A stretch of 64,000 bases of DNA from Acetatifactor muris (GCF_024623325.1 NZ_JANJZD010000024.1:1-64000); one strand, 5' to 3'. Positions 1 to 8,130 are shown, numbered from the stretch's first letter. The notes: generated by a model not told the origin, from the letters alone. A program made the numbers and translations.

Positions 1-48
1 CACCAGGCCTGCCAGCGAATTGCCGCAAGCCTGATAAAGGTGAAGTGA
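1..48 (+). CDS. 3' end of an unknown gene (partial)
   Basis: Frame 1 is open from the window edge to a TGA at 46-48 and gives the last 15 residues of a protein ending in ASLIKVK. A strong stem-loop with a T-rich tail begins 12 bases later, as expected behind a real gene. Nothing in the short tail identifies a family, so only the end of a coding region is claimed. Confidence 0.45.
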   Translation, partial: HQACQRIAASLIKVK

Positions 49-59
49 AATAAAGACTG

Positions 60-100
60 GAGCAAATCTGTTTCTATCATACAGGTTTGCTCTTGTTTTG
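60..100 (+). terminator. Rho-independent terminator
   Basis: A 12-bp stem (60-71 with 81-92, one G-U pair) with a 9-base loop is followed by a T-rich tail. It closes the gene that enters from the left edge and separates it from the toxin-antitoxin pair. Confidence 0.8.
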
Positions 101-178
101 TATAGGTACTCACTATCTACCGTTTACGAGGCAGTAAATTGTTGTCAATAGAAATGGGTATTTATTATAGTAAAATGC

Positions 179-207
179 TTTACAAATGCTTTAATATAGA
201 ATATATT
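179..207 (+). promoter_or_regulatory. Sigma-A-like promoter of the relB/yoeB pair
   Basis: TTTACA at 179-184 and TATATT at 202-207 are separated by 17 bases. Transcription would start about 25 bases before the antitoxin ATG. The ribosome site AAAGAGGTGATG lies just before the ATG at 237. AT-rich partial repeats around the -10 could bind the autoregulating antitoxin, but no clear operator was seen. Confidence 0.55.
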
Positions 208-236
208 AGTATTATTATTAAGAAAGAGGTGATGTA

Positions 237-488
237 ATGGCTCAAATTAGTTTGCGTATAGAGGATGATGTAAAAAAAATGGCAGAGCAGGCATGTGCCG
301 ATATTGGCATGTCTTTGTCTACGGCAATTAATATTTATCTCAAAAAACTTGGGCGTGAAAAACGAATACCTTTTGAGGTGGCTGTAGATCCTTTTTATTC
401 GCAGGAAAATATGACCAGGCTAAAAGAGTCGGTAGCACAGATGGAAGCTACAGGCGGCACAGTACATGAGGTAGATTTTGATGATTAA
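237..488 (+). CDS. relB: RelB/DinJ-family antitoxin
   Basis: This 83-residue protein has the RelB/DinJ pattern. The N-terminal part (AQISLRIEDDVKK, about residues 2-14) can form the beta strand of a ribbon-helix-helix dimer, and MSLSTAINIYLKK (about 25-37) is its helix. The acidic C-terminus would wrap the toxin. In this family the antitoxin neutralises the partner RNase and, with it, represses the operon. The gene overlaps the downstream toxin gene by 8 bases, the usual antitoxin-first order with translational coupling. The start is supported by an AAAGAGG ribosome site. Confidence 0.9.
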   Translation: MAQISLRIEDDVKKMAEQACADIGMSLSTAINIYLKKLGREKRIPFEVAVDPFYSQENMTRLKESVAQMEATGGTVHEVDFDD

Positions 489-744
489 GTCATGGTCAGA
501 TGCGGCATGGGAAGATTTTGAATACTGGATGAAGCAAGATAAGAAAACGTTAAGGCGTATTCTTCAGTTATTGAAGGATATTGATCGGAACGGATATGAT
601 GGAATAGGTAAGCCGGAAAGGTTAAGTGGTGATTTAGCAGCTTATTGGAGCAGAAAGATAGATGATGCGAATCGTATTGTTTATCGTATAGAGGATAATA
701 CGATAAAGATTGTCCAATGTGGTTCTCATTATAGAGATAAGTGA
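481..744 (+). CDS. yoeB: YoeB/Txe-family mRNA-interferase toxin
   Basis: An 87-residue toxin of the RelE superfamily. YoeB cuts mRNA on the translating ribosome. Residues matching the known active site are visible: the Glu in GKPERL, the Arg in ANRIVYRI and the His-Tyr of the terminal SHYRDK. The WSRKIDDANRIVY core is typical of Txe/YoeB. The ATG at 481 is preferred over an upstream TTG at 478 because it overlaps the antitoxin stop and gives the usual length. All key residues are present, so the toxin should be active. The pairing with a RelB-type rather than YefM-type antitoxin is a common mix. Confidence 0.92.
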   Translation: MIKSWSDAAWEDFEYWMKQDKKTLRRILQLLKDIDRNGYDGIGKPERLSGDLAAYWSRKIDDANRIVYRIEDNTIKIVQCGSHYRDK

Positions 745-882
745 AGGCGGCAATATTTTGGCAACAGAAAATCAGCAAGCCAAATGATGTAATTGATGTA
801 AAAATGGGCGTGTATTCGCATAAAACTTAAACAAAAATAGTTAAGAGTAATAAAGAACACGCCGAATTTGAATAGATGGGAG

Positions 883-921
883 AATCCCGGAAAGCCGCAT
901 GGTTATTGGCTTTCCGGGATT
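883..921. terminator. Symmetrical stem-loop, probably a bidirectional terminator
   Basis: A perfect 14-bp stem (883-896 with 908-921) and an 11-base loop lie between the rightward toxin gene and the leftward remnant/VanZ side. The flanks are AT-rich on both sides but lack a long T run. Its place between converging units supports a shared terminator. Confidence 0.65.
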
Positions 922-944
922 TGAGTATATTTTGAGTACAAAAT

Positions 945-1138
945 CTATATATCGAGTCTGGAAAAGGCTTTCAGCATCTCCTTAGTAAAATGGAAATGAT
1001 TTGCAGAAAAAATTTGTCCGATTACGGTTGCACTGGCAGCACCAACCACGCCCCAGTCAAAAATAATGATGAAAACAGCGTCCAAAACAATAAGAGAGAA
1101 AAACAATCATTTTCCCAACATGCCGGTAAAGAAAATAA
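945..1138 (-). pseudogene. Remnant of a MATE-family efflux transporter
   Basis: The minus strand carries an open stretch (about 1103 down to a TAG at 945-947) reading LIVLDAVFIIIFDWGVVGAA and then SATVIGQIFSA. This fits the D-x-I-F-...-GWGVAGAA-x-ATVI-x-Q segment of MATE multidrug exporters. Upstream, the similar-looking GMLGKM stretch is in another frame behind a TGA, so the reading frame is broken. Only about 60 residues of a roughly 450-residue protein remain. This and the terminator account for the gap between the toxin and VanZ genes. The assignment rests on motif resemblance only. Confidence 0.5.
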
Positions 1139-2563
1139 CTAATTCCTGACGGCAGGAATCATAATCTGGCTTTCTTCCCCGTTAATCGTACATGCAAACG
1201 CATAATTGGGCTGGTAATATCCCTTTGAATCCAGGGAATATGCCAGCGAACAGGACTCGACCTGAATTTCCAGAAATGCATCTCCCATATAGGCAAATTC
1301 TCCATGCACGATTTTCTCATATGCTTCCTGCTCACTGATGGCCGCACAGGTTCTGTAGGGAGTGCCTGTAATCAGAGAGTTCGATATTTTTCCGATTCCT
1401 TTCTCCTCTCCATAGTATTGGCACATAAGGGTTCCGCTCACAATTGCGCCATCCGCCTCTGTCATCACAGCGTCAAAGCGATATGTACCAGGTTCAGACT
1501 TGCTGAAATCGGCGCCTTCCGGTACTTCGATTCCGATTGCACACAGTGCATTTCGAATGACAGCTTCATCCGCTCCGGCTACCGGCTCCGGTCTGACCTG
1601 ATCATCCGGATAAAGGACATCAAAACTGGTGAATTCCAAAGTCCCGCCCTGATAATCGATCCATAAACTGTAATTTCCTGCTTCAGACCACATGACGATT
1701 GTCTCATCATACACATCAGTCCGGGACGCGTCTGCAGATGTCCCCAATGCCTCAAAAATCTGTTCTCCCTTTCCTTTTGCGGCTTCTACTGTCAGGGTCT
1801 CCACCTGATACACTGCAAGCTCCGGTTCTTCTGTGCGGAAGGCACTATTTCCCGTCACATGGATCCTGGCGCTGTCATAGGTTTCGATGTATCTATAGGG
1901 ATTATTTCCCAGTTCCTGCGTATTATATTTCCAGAAAATCATTCCAAATACAGCGCATGTGAAAAGGAGAGGCAGCTGCAAAAGCATGACAAATACAGCA
2001 TTTGAGGCTTTCCTTTCTTTTCTGCTGACAAAAAAGAGCCCCATGGCAGACAAACCATATCCAATCATTGTTCCAACGGTATTGCCCATAATATCATCCA
2101 GCTCAAATATTCCACGTTTCAGGAACAACTGTATGCATTCAATCAGGAAAGAAAAACCGAATCCAACAAGATACATTTTCCAAAAGCTGCGCAGCCATTT
2201 TATTCCAAGCGGAAGCCAGAGGCCAAGGGGAATGAACATGCAGAAATTCAGGATAATGTTTCTCCATGCCGAATCTGAGAAATGAATCCATGCTTCTTTA
2301 TAAGAATAAAAAAGTGGTACAATTCTGCTGTTATACCAGTAATCCCCGCGGCTGAACAAGGTCGCACCTAAGACAACACACAGGTAACATATGAGAATTC
2401 CATACCATAAAAACTTTTTCCATATAATTTTCTTCTGGCCGTTTAACAATTTTCTATAGATTAAAAAGTAGCCTGTAAAAATGCAAAACATGATAAACAG
2501 CGCAGCCACAATTCCCATTTTAAAATACCGGGATGCCAGATATATTAAATCAGAAACTCTCAT
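1139..2563 (-). CDS. VanZ-family membrane protein with extracytoplasmic C-terminal domain
   Basis: This 474-residue protein has a VanZ-like N-terminal half with about five or six membrane segments (residues 1-200). It includes the family stretches NIILNFCMFIPLGLWLP and ECIQLFLKRGIFELDDIMGN. VanZ proteins are linked to glycopeptide (teicoplanin) tolerance, but most homologues have no proven role. Residues about 210-474 follow a last membrane helix and look exported; this extension makes the protein far longer than plain VanZ (about 160-200 residues). The ATG at 2563 is chosen over a TTG at 2581 because GGAGG sits 9 bases before it. The gene is divergent from the next one. Confidence 0.8.
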   Translation of the reverse strand: MRVSDLIYLASRYFKMGIVAALFIMFCIFTGYFLIYRKLLNGQKKIIWKKFLWYGILICYLCVVLGATLFSRGDYWYNSRIVPLFYSYKEAWIHFSDSAWRNIILNFCMFIPLGLWLPLGIKWLRSFWKMYLVGFGFSFLIECIQLFLKRGIFELDDIMGNTVGTMIGYGLSAMGLFFVSRKERKASNAVFVMLLQLPLLFTCAVFGMIFWKYNTQELGNNPYRYIETYDSARIHVTGNSAFRTEEPELAVYQVETLTVEAAKGKGEQIFEALGTSADASRTDVYDETIVMWSEAGNYSLWIDYQGGTLEFTSFDVLYPDDQVRPEPVAGADEAVIRNALCAIGIEVPEGADFSKSEPGTYRFDAVMTEADGAIVSGTLMCQYYGEEKGIGKISNSLITGTPYRTCAAISEQEAYEKIVHGEFAYMGDAFLEIQVESCSLAYSLDSKGYYQPNYAFACTINGEESQIMIPAVRN

Positions 2564-2707
2564 AATACTTTGCCTCCGCAAATGCAGAATCTTTATCGTA
2601 TATGGTACTTATGGCCCGGGGCCGTTTTCTGTGAAAAATATGGATATATTATAACATGACTTTTTGGAAAATACCATTTGGGGACAGCAATAAAAAAATC
2701 TTTTTTC

Positions 2708-2738
2708 TGAAACTTTCTCGCATTTTTTCGTCTCTCTT
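2708..2738 (+). promoter_or_regulatory. ECF-sigma-like promoter (copy 1)
   Basis: TGAAAC at 2708-2713 and a CGTCTC/CTCTCTT block ending at 2738 resemble the -35 and -10 elements of ECF sigma factors such as SigW/SigV (known pattern TGAAAC, about 16 bases, CGT). A very similar arrangement with identical spacing lies at 3988-4018. Transcription would start about 45 bases before the ATG at 2787. Confidence 0.5.
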
Positions 2739-2786
2739 GTATAAAGGCAAAGCAAAATGCTCTTATTGACGGAAGGAGAAAGTTTT

Positions 2787-3494
2787 ATGTGCAGGAATGG
2801 GATAAGCATGACTGTCAGGATATTAAAGGCAATGAGCCACACTATAAAGAAAATGTTCCGCAGGTTAAATCCGGCGGTTCCCCCTGCCATGGTACAAGCC
2901 GGCAGAGAAGAAACAGGAACAGACCTGGCAATGCTGCTGAACGAACTGCTTGTCTCAGAATTCTTTACGGAAAGCGCTTCTCTTACAAAAGAACAGCTGA
3001 AAGGAAGTGCCGTCCGGAATTGCCTGTTACAGGCCATGATGCTTCTTGACAGGAAGTATATCGTCGGCTTTGCAATGAAAAATTTCTCGGAGGAAGGTCT
3101 GGCGGAGTACGGGGAAAGCATTCGAGGCTGCTGCAGTGATAAGCAAAGCGTTTTACTGCGTTCGGCGGTACAGTACCTGACAGATGCATTTCCCGAAAAG
3201 GATAAAGGTTTGACGGGGATTTCCATTCCCATGCTTCTGTATCTTGCGGATGTGGCTGAAGATGCGGAAATCAGCCCTGCGCTTTTCAGACGATGGTGGG
3301 AATTCTTCAGGTCGGAAGATGCTTTGTATGAGAACTACAGGCGGTTCTGCGGCAGCGACTTCGCAGAGCTGGAAACGGTGAACGGGAGACTGAACGTTAT
3401 GGCTGAGAGCTTTTGCAATTATCATGAGATTGAGATTCCAGAGGAGCTGGAGGGGACGACGGGAGAGGTGGCAAGACGGAAAACCGGAACATAG
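2787..3494 (+). CDS. Unknown protein, 235 residues
   Basis: I do not recognise a family. The product is soluble, rich in Glu, Leu, Phe and Met, and probably mostly helical, with no signal peptide or membrane segment. The first 30 residues are basic (TIKKMFRR), the rest acidic. The start at 2787 is chosen because AAGGAG ends 8 bases before it; an in-frame ATG at 2757 has no such site. It stands alone downstream of an ECF-like promoter and converges on a small HTH gene whose stop is only 5 bases away. The promoter suggests a role in an envelope-stress or signalling regulon, which is inference. Confidence 0.7.
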   Translation: MCRNGISMTVRILKAMSHTIKKMFRRLNPAVPPAMVQAGREETGTDLAMLLNELLVSEFFTESASLTKEQLKGSAVRNCLLQAMMLLDRKYIVGFAMKNFSEEGLAEYGESIRGCCSDKQSVLLRSAVQYLTDAFPEKDKGLTGISIPMLLYLADVAEDAEISPALFRRWWEFFRSEDALYENYRRFCGSDFAELETVNGRLNVMAESFCNYHEIEIPEELEGTTGEVARRKTGT

Positions 3495-3499
3495 TAATC

Positions 3500-3772
3500 T
3501 TACTTTTTTCGCTTCCTGCTTCTGAAATGTTCGATTTCTTCTTTCCGCCGGCTTATGGAGGCCAGCTCTTCCTCTGATGCGTTGAACTGCAGAATATCCT
3601 GGACGCTGCAGTCCAGAATCAGACATAATTCATTCAGAGTATGGGAGCTGATCGCTTCCCCGTGGCCTATTCGCCTTAAAGTATTGCTGCTGATTCCCCA
3701 ATGGTAGATTAGCTGATATTTGGTGACGCCGCGTTTTTCCATGGTAGTCCATAACGGATCATATGAAATCAT
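3500..3772 (-). CDS. Small XRE/Cro-type HTH regulator
   Basis: A 90-residue DNA-binding protein with one helix-turn-helix near residues 12-65. The key helices are VTKYQLIYHWGIS and SSNTLRRIGHGEAIS, followed by HTLNELCLILDCSVQDIL, which is typical of Cro/CI-like regulators with the DILQ ending of the domain. A basic tail (SRKRKK) follows. The ATG at 3772 has GGAGG 8 bases upstream; an earlier in-frame ATG at 3808 has none. Its target is unknown. It could act on the divergent lipoprotein operon or on itself, but no operator was found. Confidence 0.8.
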   Translation of the reverse strand: MISYDPLWTTMEKRGVTKYQLIYHWGISSNTLRRIGHGEAISSHTLNELCLILDCSVQDILQFNASEEELASISRRKEEIEHFRSRKRKK

Positions 3773-4172
3773 TTCCGAACCCTCCGGATATTGTGAAAAT
3801 ATTAACATAATATTGAACTGCTACAAATTTATATGTATATATTAGTATCAATATAAAATATTGCACATTATCTATATATTATGTGGGTAATATATTGCAT
3901 ATATTTTTGTTGCGTTAAATAAAAGGATACGATATAATCCATAGGAGCATTAAAATGAACATAATTTATACAAATATGACATTTGGATGAAACCTTTTGG
4001 CATTTCAGGTGCTCTCTTATACAGGAAGCAGGAAAAGGAATTCCGGGAAGGAGAGAGGGGAAAGAGGGACTGTACCTGATTCCGGAGATTGCGGCATAGT
4101 AGAAAAGCGGCAGATAAAGTGGAAGTCAGACAATTTGGGAAAATGAGAAGATAAATTCAGGAGGAAAGTAAG
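3773..4172. other. Gene-free control region upstream of the lipoprotein operon
   Basis: This 400-base gap is very AT-rich up to about 3990. It contains a sigma-A-like promoter candidate (TTGCGT 3910-3915, 17 bases, TATAAT 3933-3938) and an ECF-like promoter (3988-4018). A leader of about 150 bases, rich in GGAA and GAGG, then runs to the lipoprotein ribosome site AGGAGG. No conserved RNA element was recognised. Confidence 0.5.
3988..4018 (+). promoter_or_regulatory. ECF-sigma-like promoter (copy 2)
   Basis: TGAAAC (3988-3993), GCATTT, then CTCTCTT (4012-4018) have the same order and the same 18-base gap between TGAAAC and CTCTCTT as the element at 2708-2738. It would give a leader of about 150 bases before the lipoprotein gene at 4173. 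Confidence 0.45.
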
Positions 4173-5444
4173 ATGAGGAGAGTAAAAAGATGGGCAGTAG
4201 TGGCTATGGCGGCAATGATGCTGACAGGTTGCGGGAAAAAGGAAACGGTTACCAGCCAGGGGGAAGAAATGCGGGAAGAGCAGGAAAACACCGGGCAGGA
4301 TACCGCCCAGAGCGGAACCGGCGGACTGCGGAACGCAGAGGGCACGGAGATTACTTCTTATGAGGAGCTGGAAGCTTATCAGGCGGGCAGGATGGAGAAA
4401 ATTATCGCGGCATTTACGGACAGCGGATTAACCTATGAATTGACGGAAAACCAGAAATTTGCTTATAATAAAGAATTAGAGTATACGGTTTTGGAGAATT
4501 CTTACAGGATGGCATGCGTGGGGTATTCCATGTATGACAGCAGCACAGGGGCCGTTGATACCGTAATGAGTGTCAGGTATGAGTTTCACCCGGAGAAAGG
4601 GTTGAGCGCAGAGGATGGGAGTATGAAGCTTCTGTACTCTTTTATTCAGGCGGCGGATAATGCGGAACTGAAGGAAAAGTTCAAAAGCGGTGAGGAACTG
4701 GCGGCAGGATTAATGGAGGTTGTGGGAACCGGAACAGCAAGTACGGTATATGATGCGGGAAATGTCAGACTGGCAATTGAAGTGGAAAGGTCCTCGAAGT
4801 ATATCATAAAGTATGCGGAGCTTGACAGAGTATTCTGCAAGATAAAACAGCCGGAAGTTACCTGTAAAGAATTTAACAGTTATGATGACTATAAGACGTA
4901 TCTAGGAGAGGGCGGGACAGGAAGAGAGGAAGGTGCGTTGAGTACCAGGATAATAAAATATATCACAGACAGGGATGATCAGGTTATTAACTATTTTGAG
5001 CATCCGGATGCTGTTTCCACAGAAAGTGACTTTGAAACGCTGCTTGTGGACAGCAGTGGAATACATACATATATGAGTGACTGGATGACAGTGAATGCAT
5101 TTACATATAGAAATCGAGACAACAAAGAGAATAATTTTGAAATAAAAATATCTTTCGACATCCAATTTGACGAAATACATAAAGATATGGCAAAGGAGTA
5201 TCTCCATATGACTCTGGAATGTCTGCAGAATGAAAAGGCCTTGCCGGAAAATGTGGATATGGAAGATCTGGAGAAAGAAATCCTGTCACATGCACAGATT
5301 TACATGTCACATTATAGCACTTATGGCCTGGTGGTAAAGGACTGGTTCGGCATAGAGATATGGAAATATTCAAAATATCCTTATCTTGAGGAGTCCCATG
5401 TTATCCTTGTGCCGGTTAAGGTTGAGGGACTGTTGAATGAATGA
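4173..5444 (+). CDS. Lipoprotein of unknown function
   Basis: A 423-residue protein with a classical lipoprotein signal: basic start (MRRVKRW), hydrophobic core and lipobox LTGC with the modified Cys near residue 20. An acidic, low-complexity linker follows and then a globular exported part with no family I recognise. It would be anchored on the outer face of the membrane. AGGAGG stands 8 bases before the ATG. The next gene, also a lipoprotein, starts 37 bases downstream, so the two probably form an operon from the ECF-like promoter. Confidence 0.8.
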   Translation: MRRVKRWAVVAMAAMMLTGCGKKETVTSQGEEMREEQENTGQDTAQSGTGGLRNAEGTEITSYEELEAYQAGRMEKIIAAFTDSGLTYELTENQKFAYNKELEYTVLENSYRMACVGYSMYDSSTGAVDTVMSVRYEFHPEKGLSAEDGSMKLLYSFIQAADNAELKEKFKSGEELAAGLMEVVGTGTASTVYDAGNVRLAIEVERSSKYIIKYAELDRVFCKIKQPEVTCKEFNSYDDYKTYLGEGGTGREEGALSTRIIKYITDRDDQVINYFEHPDAVSTESDFETLLVDSSGIHTYMSDWMTVNAFTYRNRDNKENNFEIKISFDIQFDEIHKDMAKEYLHMTLECLQNEKALPENVDMEDLEKEILSHAQIYMSHYSTYGLVVKDWFGIEIWKYSKYPYLEESHVILVPVKVEGLLNE

Positions 5445-5481
5445 TCAGACAAAACAATGCGGAGAAAGAGGAAAGGTGTTT

Positions 5482-7311
5482 ATGAAGAAAAAATACATCA
5501 TTTTTATCCTGGGAATCGCGATGGCAGCGGCAATATCAGGTTGCGGCCGTACATCCCATAAGGCACCCGGTGAAGAAATCATATCTGAAGCTGAGACTTC
5601 CATGGAGGAATCTTTTTCCGTGGAAGAGATATCAGACAAAGTGCAGGAAGATAAGGAGACGGAAAAACAATCCGAAGAATCTGAAGTATCAGAAGCACAG
5701 GAAGAAACGGCACCGCAGGAAATGAAAGCTCCGGAAACGGAACCGGACACCACTGTATATGGTAACACCCCAGGAAATATTATGGGCGGCGGACTGTTCC
5801 TGGAGGATGACAATTATTTCTACCTCTACCATGGATATGATAACTGTGTATACAGAACTGACAGAAAGACCGGCATTTCCGACAAGCTTGTGGATGGCTA
5901 TTGTCTCCAGCTGAATCTGGTGGATGGGAAGATTTATGCCAACAACGCGCAGGAGGAGTCTGTCATAGAGATCAACCCGGAAAGCGGCCAGGTCACAGAA
6001 ATCCGAAAAGGCGGCGTGGAATATCTGATGGCGGCAGACCGGGAGCTGTATTTTATGGATACTTCTGACAACAGCCTGAGAAAGTTATCTCTGGACAGCA
6101 TGGAAGAGACTGTTCTTGTGGACCAGCCCATTGTGACTCCCTGTATTTATAAGGACAGAGTTTATTTTGCACTGGACTCCGAGGAGCATTTTCTCTACAG
6201 TGTGCCCCGGGAGGGTGGGGAGATGACAAGGATCAATGAGGTTCACGCCTACATGCCCACCATATATAAGGACAGAATATATTATCTGGGGATGGAAAAC
6301 GAGGAATATTCCATCCGCGTCATGGGGCTTGACGGCAGCGGGGAAAAGATCGTTGTCGAGACGGATGCAGTGTTCATGAACCTGTTTCGTGACAGGCTGT
6401 ATTATGTGGACGGGACAGACAGAAGCAAAGTGTATTTCATTGACCTGGAAGCGGAAAGTCAGGTTCCCGAATCTGTTGAACTGGAGGCCCGGATAGAGGA
6501 GGCGGTAAACCGGTATGCAATAGAGACCGTATCTGAATACCGGCTGGACGGATATATGGGACTGAATTTTCAACAGGACTATATGGCTTTTATGTGTGCG
6601 GAGACCATGGACGGACAGCAGTACATGGATGAGTACCTTTACGAAGTAGAGGGAGACCGGGTATTGCCGGTGGCGTATTTCTTTGTGGACAGGAAAGTGA
6701 TGGAAGCGGCAATGAAGGAAGCCACAAAAGAGGCAAAAGAAGAATCCGCCAATCTGGGCCAGACTGCTCCGTCTGCGCCGCAGACACCTGCAAGAACATA
6801 CCCGCCGGGGAACTACAGTCCGGGAAGCATATATGGACCGAAACTGTCACAGGCAGAGCTGGATCAGGTGGCCGACGCGGTACAGGCCTACCTTAACAGT
6901 TATGATTTCTCTGCCATGAGCGATTATGATAAAGTGGAAACCGCGCATGATTATCTGTGCAGTATCTGTGAATTTGCCCCGGACTGGAGATACAATCGGG
7001 CCAATACGGCCTGGGGTGCACTGGTCTACTATGAAGCCCAGTGTTCAGGATATGCGAGGGCAATGAAAGCCCTGTGCGATGCCATGGGGATAGGATGCTA
7101 TTATGTCCATGCAGACGAATATGCAATGAACCCCAGCCACCAGTGGAATGAGGTCTGCATTGATGGGAACTGGTATATTATCGACGTACAGGGAAATGAC
7201 AAGTCAGGGTTCAGGGCATTTTACCTGTTGTCTGATGACACCTATGGTGCCATGAGCGGCATGAGCTGGGACAGGAGCAGCGTGCCTGCCTGTCCGGCGG
7301 ATTATTATTGA
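5482..7311 (+). CDS. Lipoprotein with DUF5050-like propeller repeats and a transglutaminase-like domain
   Basis: A 609-residue exported protein. The signal ends in a lipobox ISGC, then comes a Glu/Ser-rich linker to about residue 90. Repeats such as GKIYANNAQEES, DRVYFALDSEEH and DRIYYLGMENEEY (about 110-350) resemble DUF5050 beta-propeller blades. The C-terminal part (about 455-609) is a transglutaminase-like fold with the expected Cys in AQCSGYARA, His in SHQWNEV and Asp in YIIDVQ. Such domains act as proteases or cross-linkers; which applies here is not known. The ATG at 5482 gives a proper signal peptide; an ATG at 5437 inside the previous gene does not. Confidence 0.8.
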   Translation: MKKKYIIFILGIAMAAAISGCGRTSHKAPGEEIISEAETSMEESFSVEEISDKVQEDKETEKQSEESEVSEAQEETAPQEMKAPETEPDTTVYGNTPGNIMGGGLFLEDDNYFYLYHGYDNCVYRTDRKTGISDKLVDGYCLQLNLVDGKIYANNAQEESVIEINPESGQVTEIRKGGVEYLMAADRELYFMDTSDNSLRKLSLDSMEETVLVDQPIVTPCIYKDRVYFALDSEEHFLYSVPREGGEMTRINEVHAYMPTIYKDRIYYLGMENEEYSIRVMGLDGSGEKIVVETDAVFMNLFRDRLYYVDGTDRSKVYFIDLEAESQVPESVELEARIEEAVNRYAIETVSEYRLDGYMGLNFQQDYMAFMCAETMDGQQYMDEYLYEVEGDRVLPVAYFFVDRKVMEAAMKEATKEAKEESANLGQTAPSAPQTPARTYPPGNYSPGSIYGPKLSQAELDQVADAVQAYLNSYDFSAMSDYDKVETAHDYLCSICEFAPDWRYNRANTAWGALVYYEAQCSGYARAMKALCDAMGIGCYYVHADEYAMNPSHQWNEVCIDGNWYIIDVQGNDKSGFRAFYLLSDDTYGAMSGMSWDRSSVPACPADYY

Positions 7312-7413
7312 TGATATATCCTTCAGGGTTTCTTAAAATTTACACAAACAGATGATTAGCATACACTAACTTAAGGGCGATTTGACGAAATTATAAAAAT
7401 GCCGGAAAGACTG

Positions 7414-7442
7414 TTGACAATTTTTCCCGGAAATCATATTAT
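7414..7442 (+). promoter_or_regulatory. Promoter of the feo operon
   Basis: A perfect TTGACA (7414-7419), a 17-base spacer and TATTAT (7437-7442; an overlapping TATAAT is at 7440-7445) make a strong sigma-A promoter. A 12-bp palindrome begins 2 bases after the -10, so a bound repressor would block initiation. Confidence 0.75.
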
Positions 7443-7443
7443 A

Positions 7444-7473
7444 ATATATGGTTAGATGCTGCTAACCATATAT
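7444..7473. promoter_or_regulatory. Operator 1: palindrome with TTAG-N6-CTAA core
   Basis: Two perfect 12-base arms (7444-7455 and 7462-7473) flank a 6-base centre, giving TTAG-N6-CTAA. The same core occurs twice more in this locus. DtxR/MntR/IdeR-family sites known from other bacteria have a TTAGGTTAACCTAA-like core of the same spacing. The likely binder is the DtxR-type regulator at 10797-11216. Confidence 0.65.
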
Positions 7474-7482
7474 TTTACACCG

Positions 7483-7503
7483 GGAGTTAGTGAAAACTAA
7501 TCC
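7483..7503. promoter_or_regulatory. Operator 2: TTAG-N6-CTAA dyad in the feo leader
   Basis: TTAG at 7487-7490 and CTAA at 7497-7500 have a 6-base spacer; the arms extend imperfectly to GGAgTTAG and CTAAtCC. It lies 14 bases after the last CTAA of operator 1, suggesting cooperative binding or a roadblock. Confidence 0.5.
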
Positions 7504-7598
7504 AATACATATTCCTGAGAAGGCAGAAAGGTTTGCGTCCGCGCAGCATCCGCAGACCTGAGAAACGAAAGGAGCCGCGCAGAAATGAGGGAAAGATG

Positions 7599-7808
7599 AT
7601 GCCGCTTACATTGGCAGAAGCCGGAGAAGAGAACATTATTAAGAAGATCGGGGGAAAACAGGAAGTCAAATCGCATCTTGAGACTCTTGGGTTTGTGGTG
7701 GGAGGAACAGTCACTGTGGTAAACGCTATCGGCGGCAATGTGATTGTGAATGTGAAGGAATCCCGCATTGCGGTCAGCAGGGAGATGGCTCAGAAGATCA
7801 TGATCTGA
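7599..7808 (+). CDS. feoA: FeoA-family iron-transport protein (first copy)
   Basis: A 69-residue SH3-like FeoA protein. FeoA is a small cytoplasmic partner of the ferrous-iron transporter FeoB. The family core is clear: TLAEAGEENIIKKIGG, then a long loop, LETLGFVVGGTVTVVN and VIVNVKESRIAVSREMAQKIMI. Adjacent ATGs at 7596 and 7599 are both possible; 7599 has the better distance (7 bases) from GAGGG. An upstream in-frame TTG at 7533 is unlikely because of its basic, unconserved extension. It is the first gene of the iron operon and is followed by a second, diverged feoA. Confidence 0.9.
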   Translation: MPLTLAEAGEENIIKKIGGKQEVKSHLETLGFVVGGTVTVVNAIGGNVIVNVKESRIAVSREMAQKIMI

Positions 7809-7908
7809 TTTGCCGGGGATTTGTCAGCACGGAATACGGATATAAAGGCAGCTGGCAGTTTCGGGCGGTACAGGAGTGTAAAAAGGGTTAACAAAAAGGA
7901 GAGCGGAA

Positions 7909-8130
7909 ATGAAGACATTAAAAGAGGTGAATGTGGGAGACAGGGCGAAAGTGGTAAAGCTTCACGGGGAAGGTGCCGTCAAACGTCGAATCATGGATAT
8001 GGGGCTGACAAAGGGGGTGGAGGTGCAGATTCGTAAGGTTGCACCGTTGGGAGATCCCATTGAAGTCACTGTACGGGGGTATGAACTTTCCATCCGTAAG
8101 GCAGACGCGGAAATGGTTGAAGTAGAGTAA
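7909..8130 (+). CDS. feoA: FeoA-family iron-transport protein (second copy)
   Basis: A 73-residue FeoA protein of the usual length, with LKEVNVGDRAKVVKLHGEG, RRIMDMGLTKGVEVQIRKVAP and PIEVTVRGYELSIRKADAEMV, the standard order of the SH3-like fold. It differs strongly from the first copy, so the two likely have distinct roles. A doubled feoA before feoB is common in clostridia. The ATG has AAAGGAG 6 bases upstream. The third TTAG-N6-CTAA dyad lies between this gene and feoB. Confidence 0.93.
   Translation: MKTLKEVNVGDRAKVVKLHGEGAVKRRIMDMGLTKGVEVQIRKVAPLGDPIEVTVRGYELSIRKADAEMVEVE

Larger units (their letters stand above)
7312..7598 (+). other. Control region of the iron-uptake operon
   Basis: This gap of about 290 bases has no protein gene. 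It holds a sigma-A promoter, a large palindrome over the start site and a second smaller dyad (listed separately), then a leader of about 100 bases to the first feoA. No terminator is evident behind the transglutaminase-like gene. Confidence 0.6.

Noticed and set aside
3955..3990. 11-codon open frame with AGGAG as a leader peptide
   Set aside because: It ends inside the -35 of the ECF-like promoter, has no attenuator hairpin behind it, and its composition is that of AT-rich intergenic DNA.
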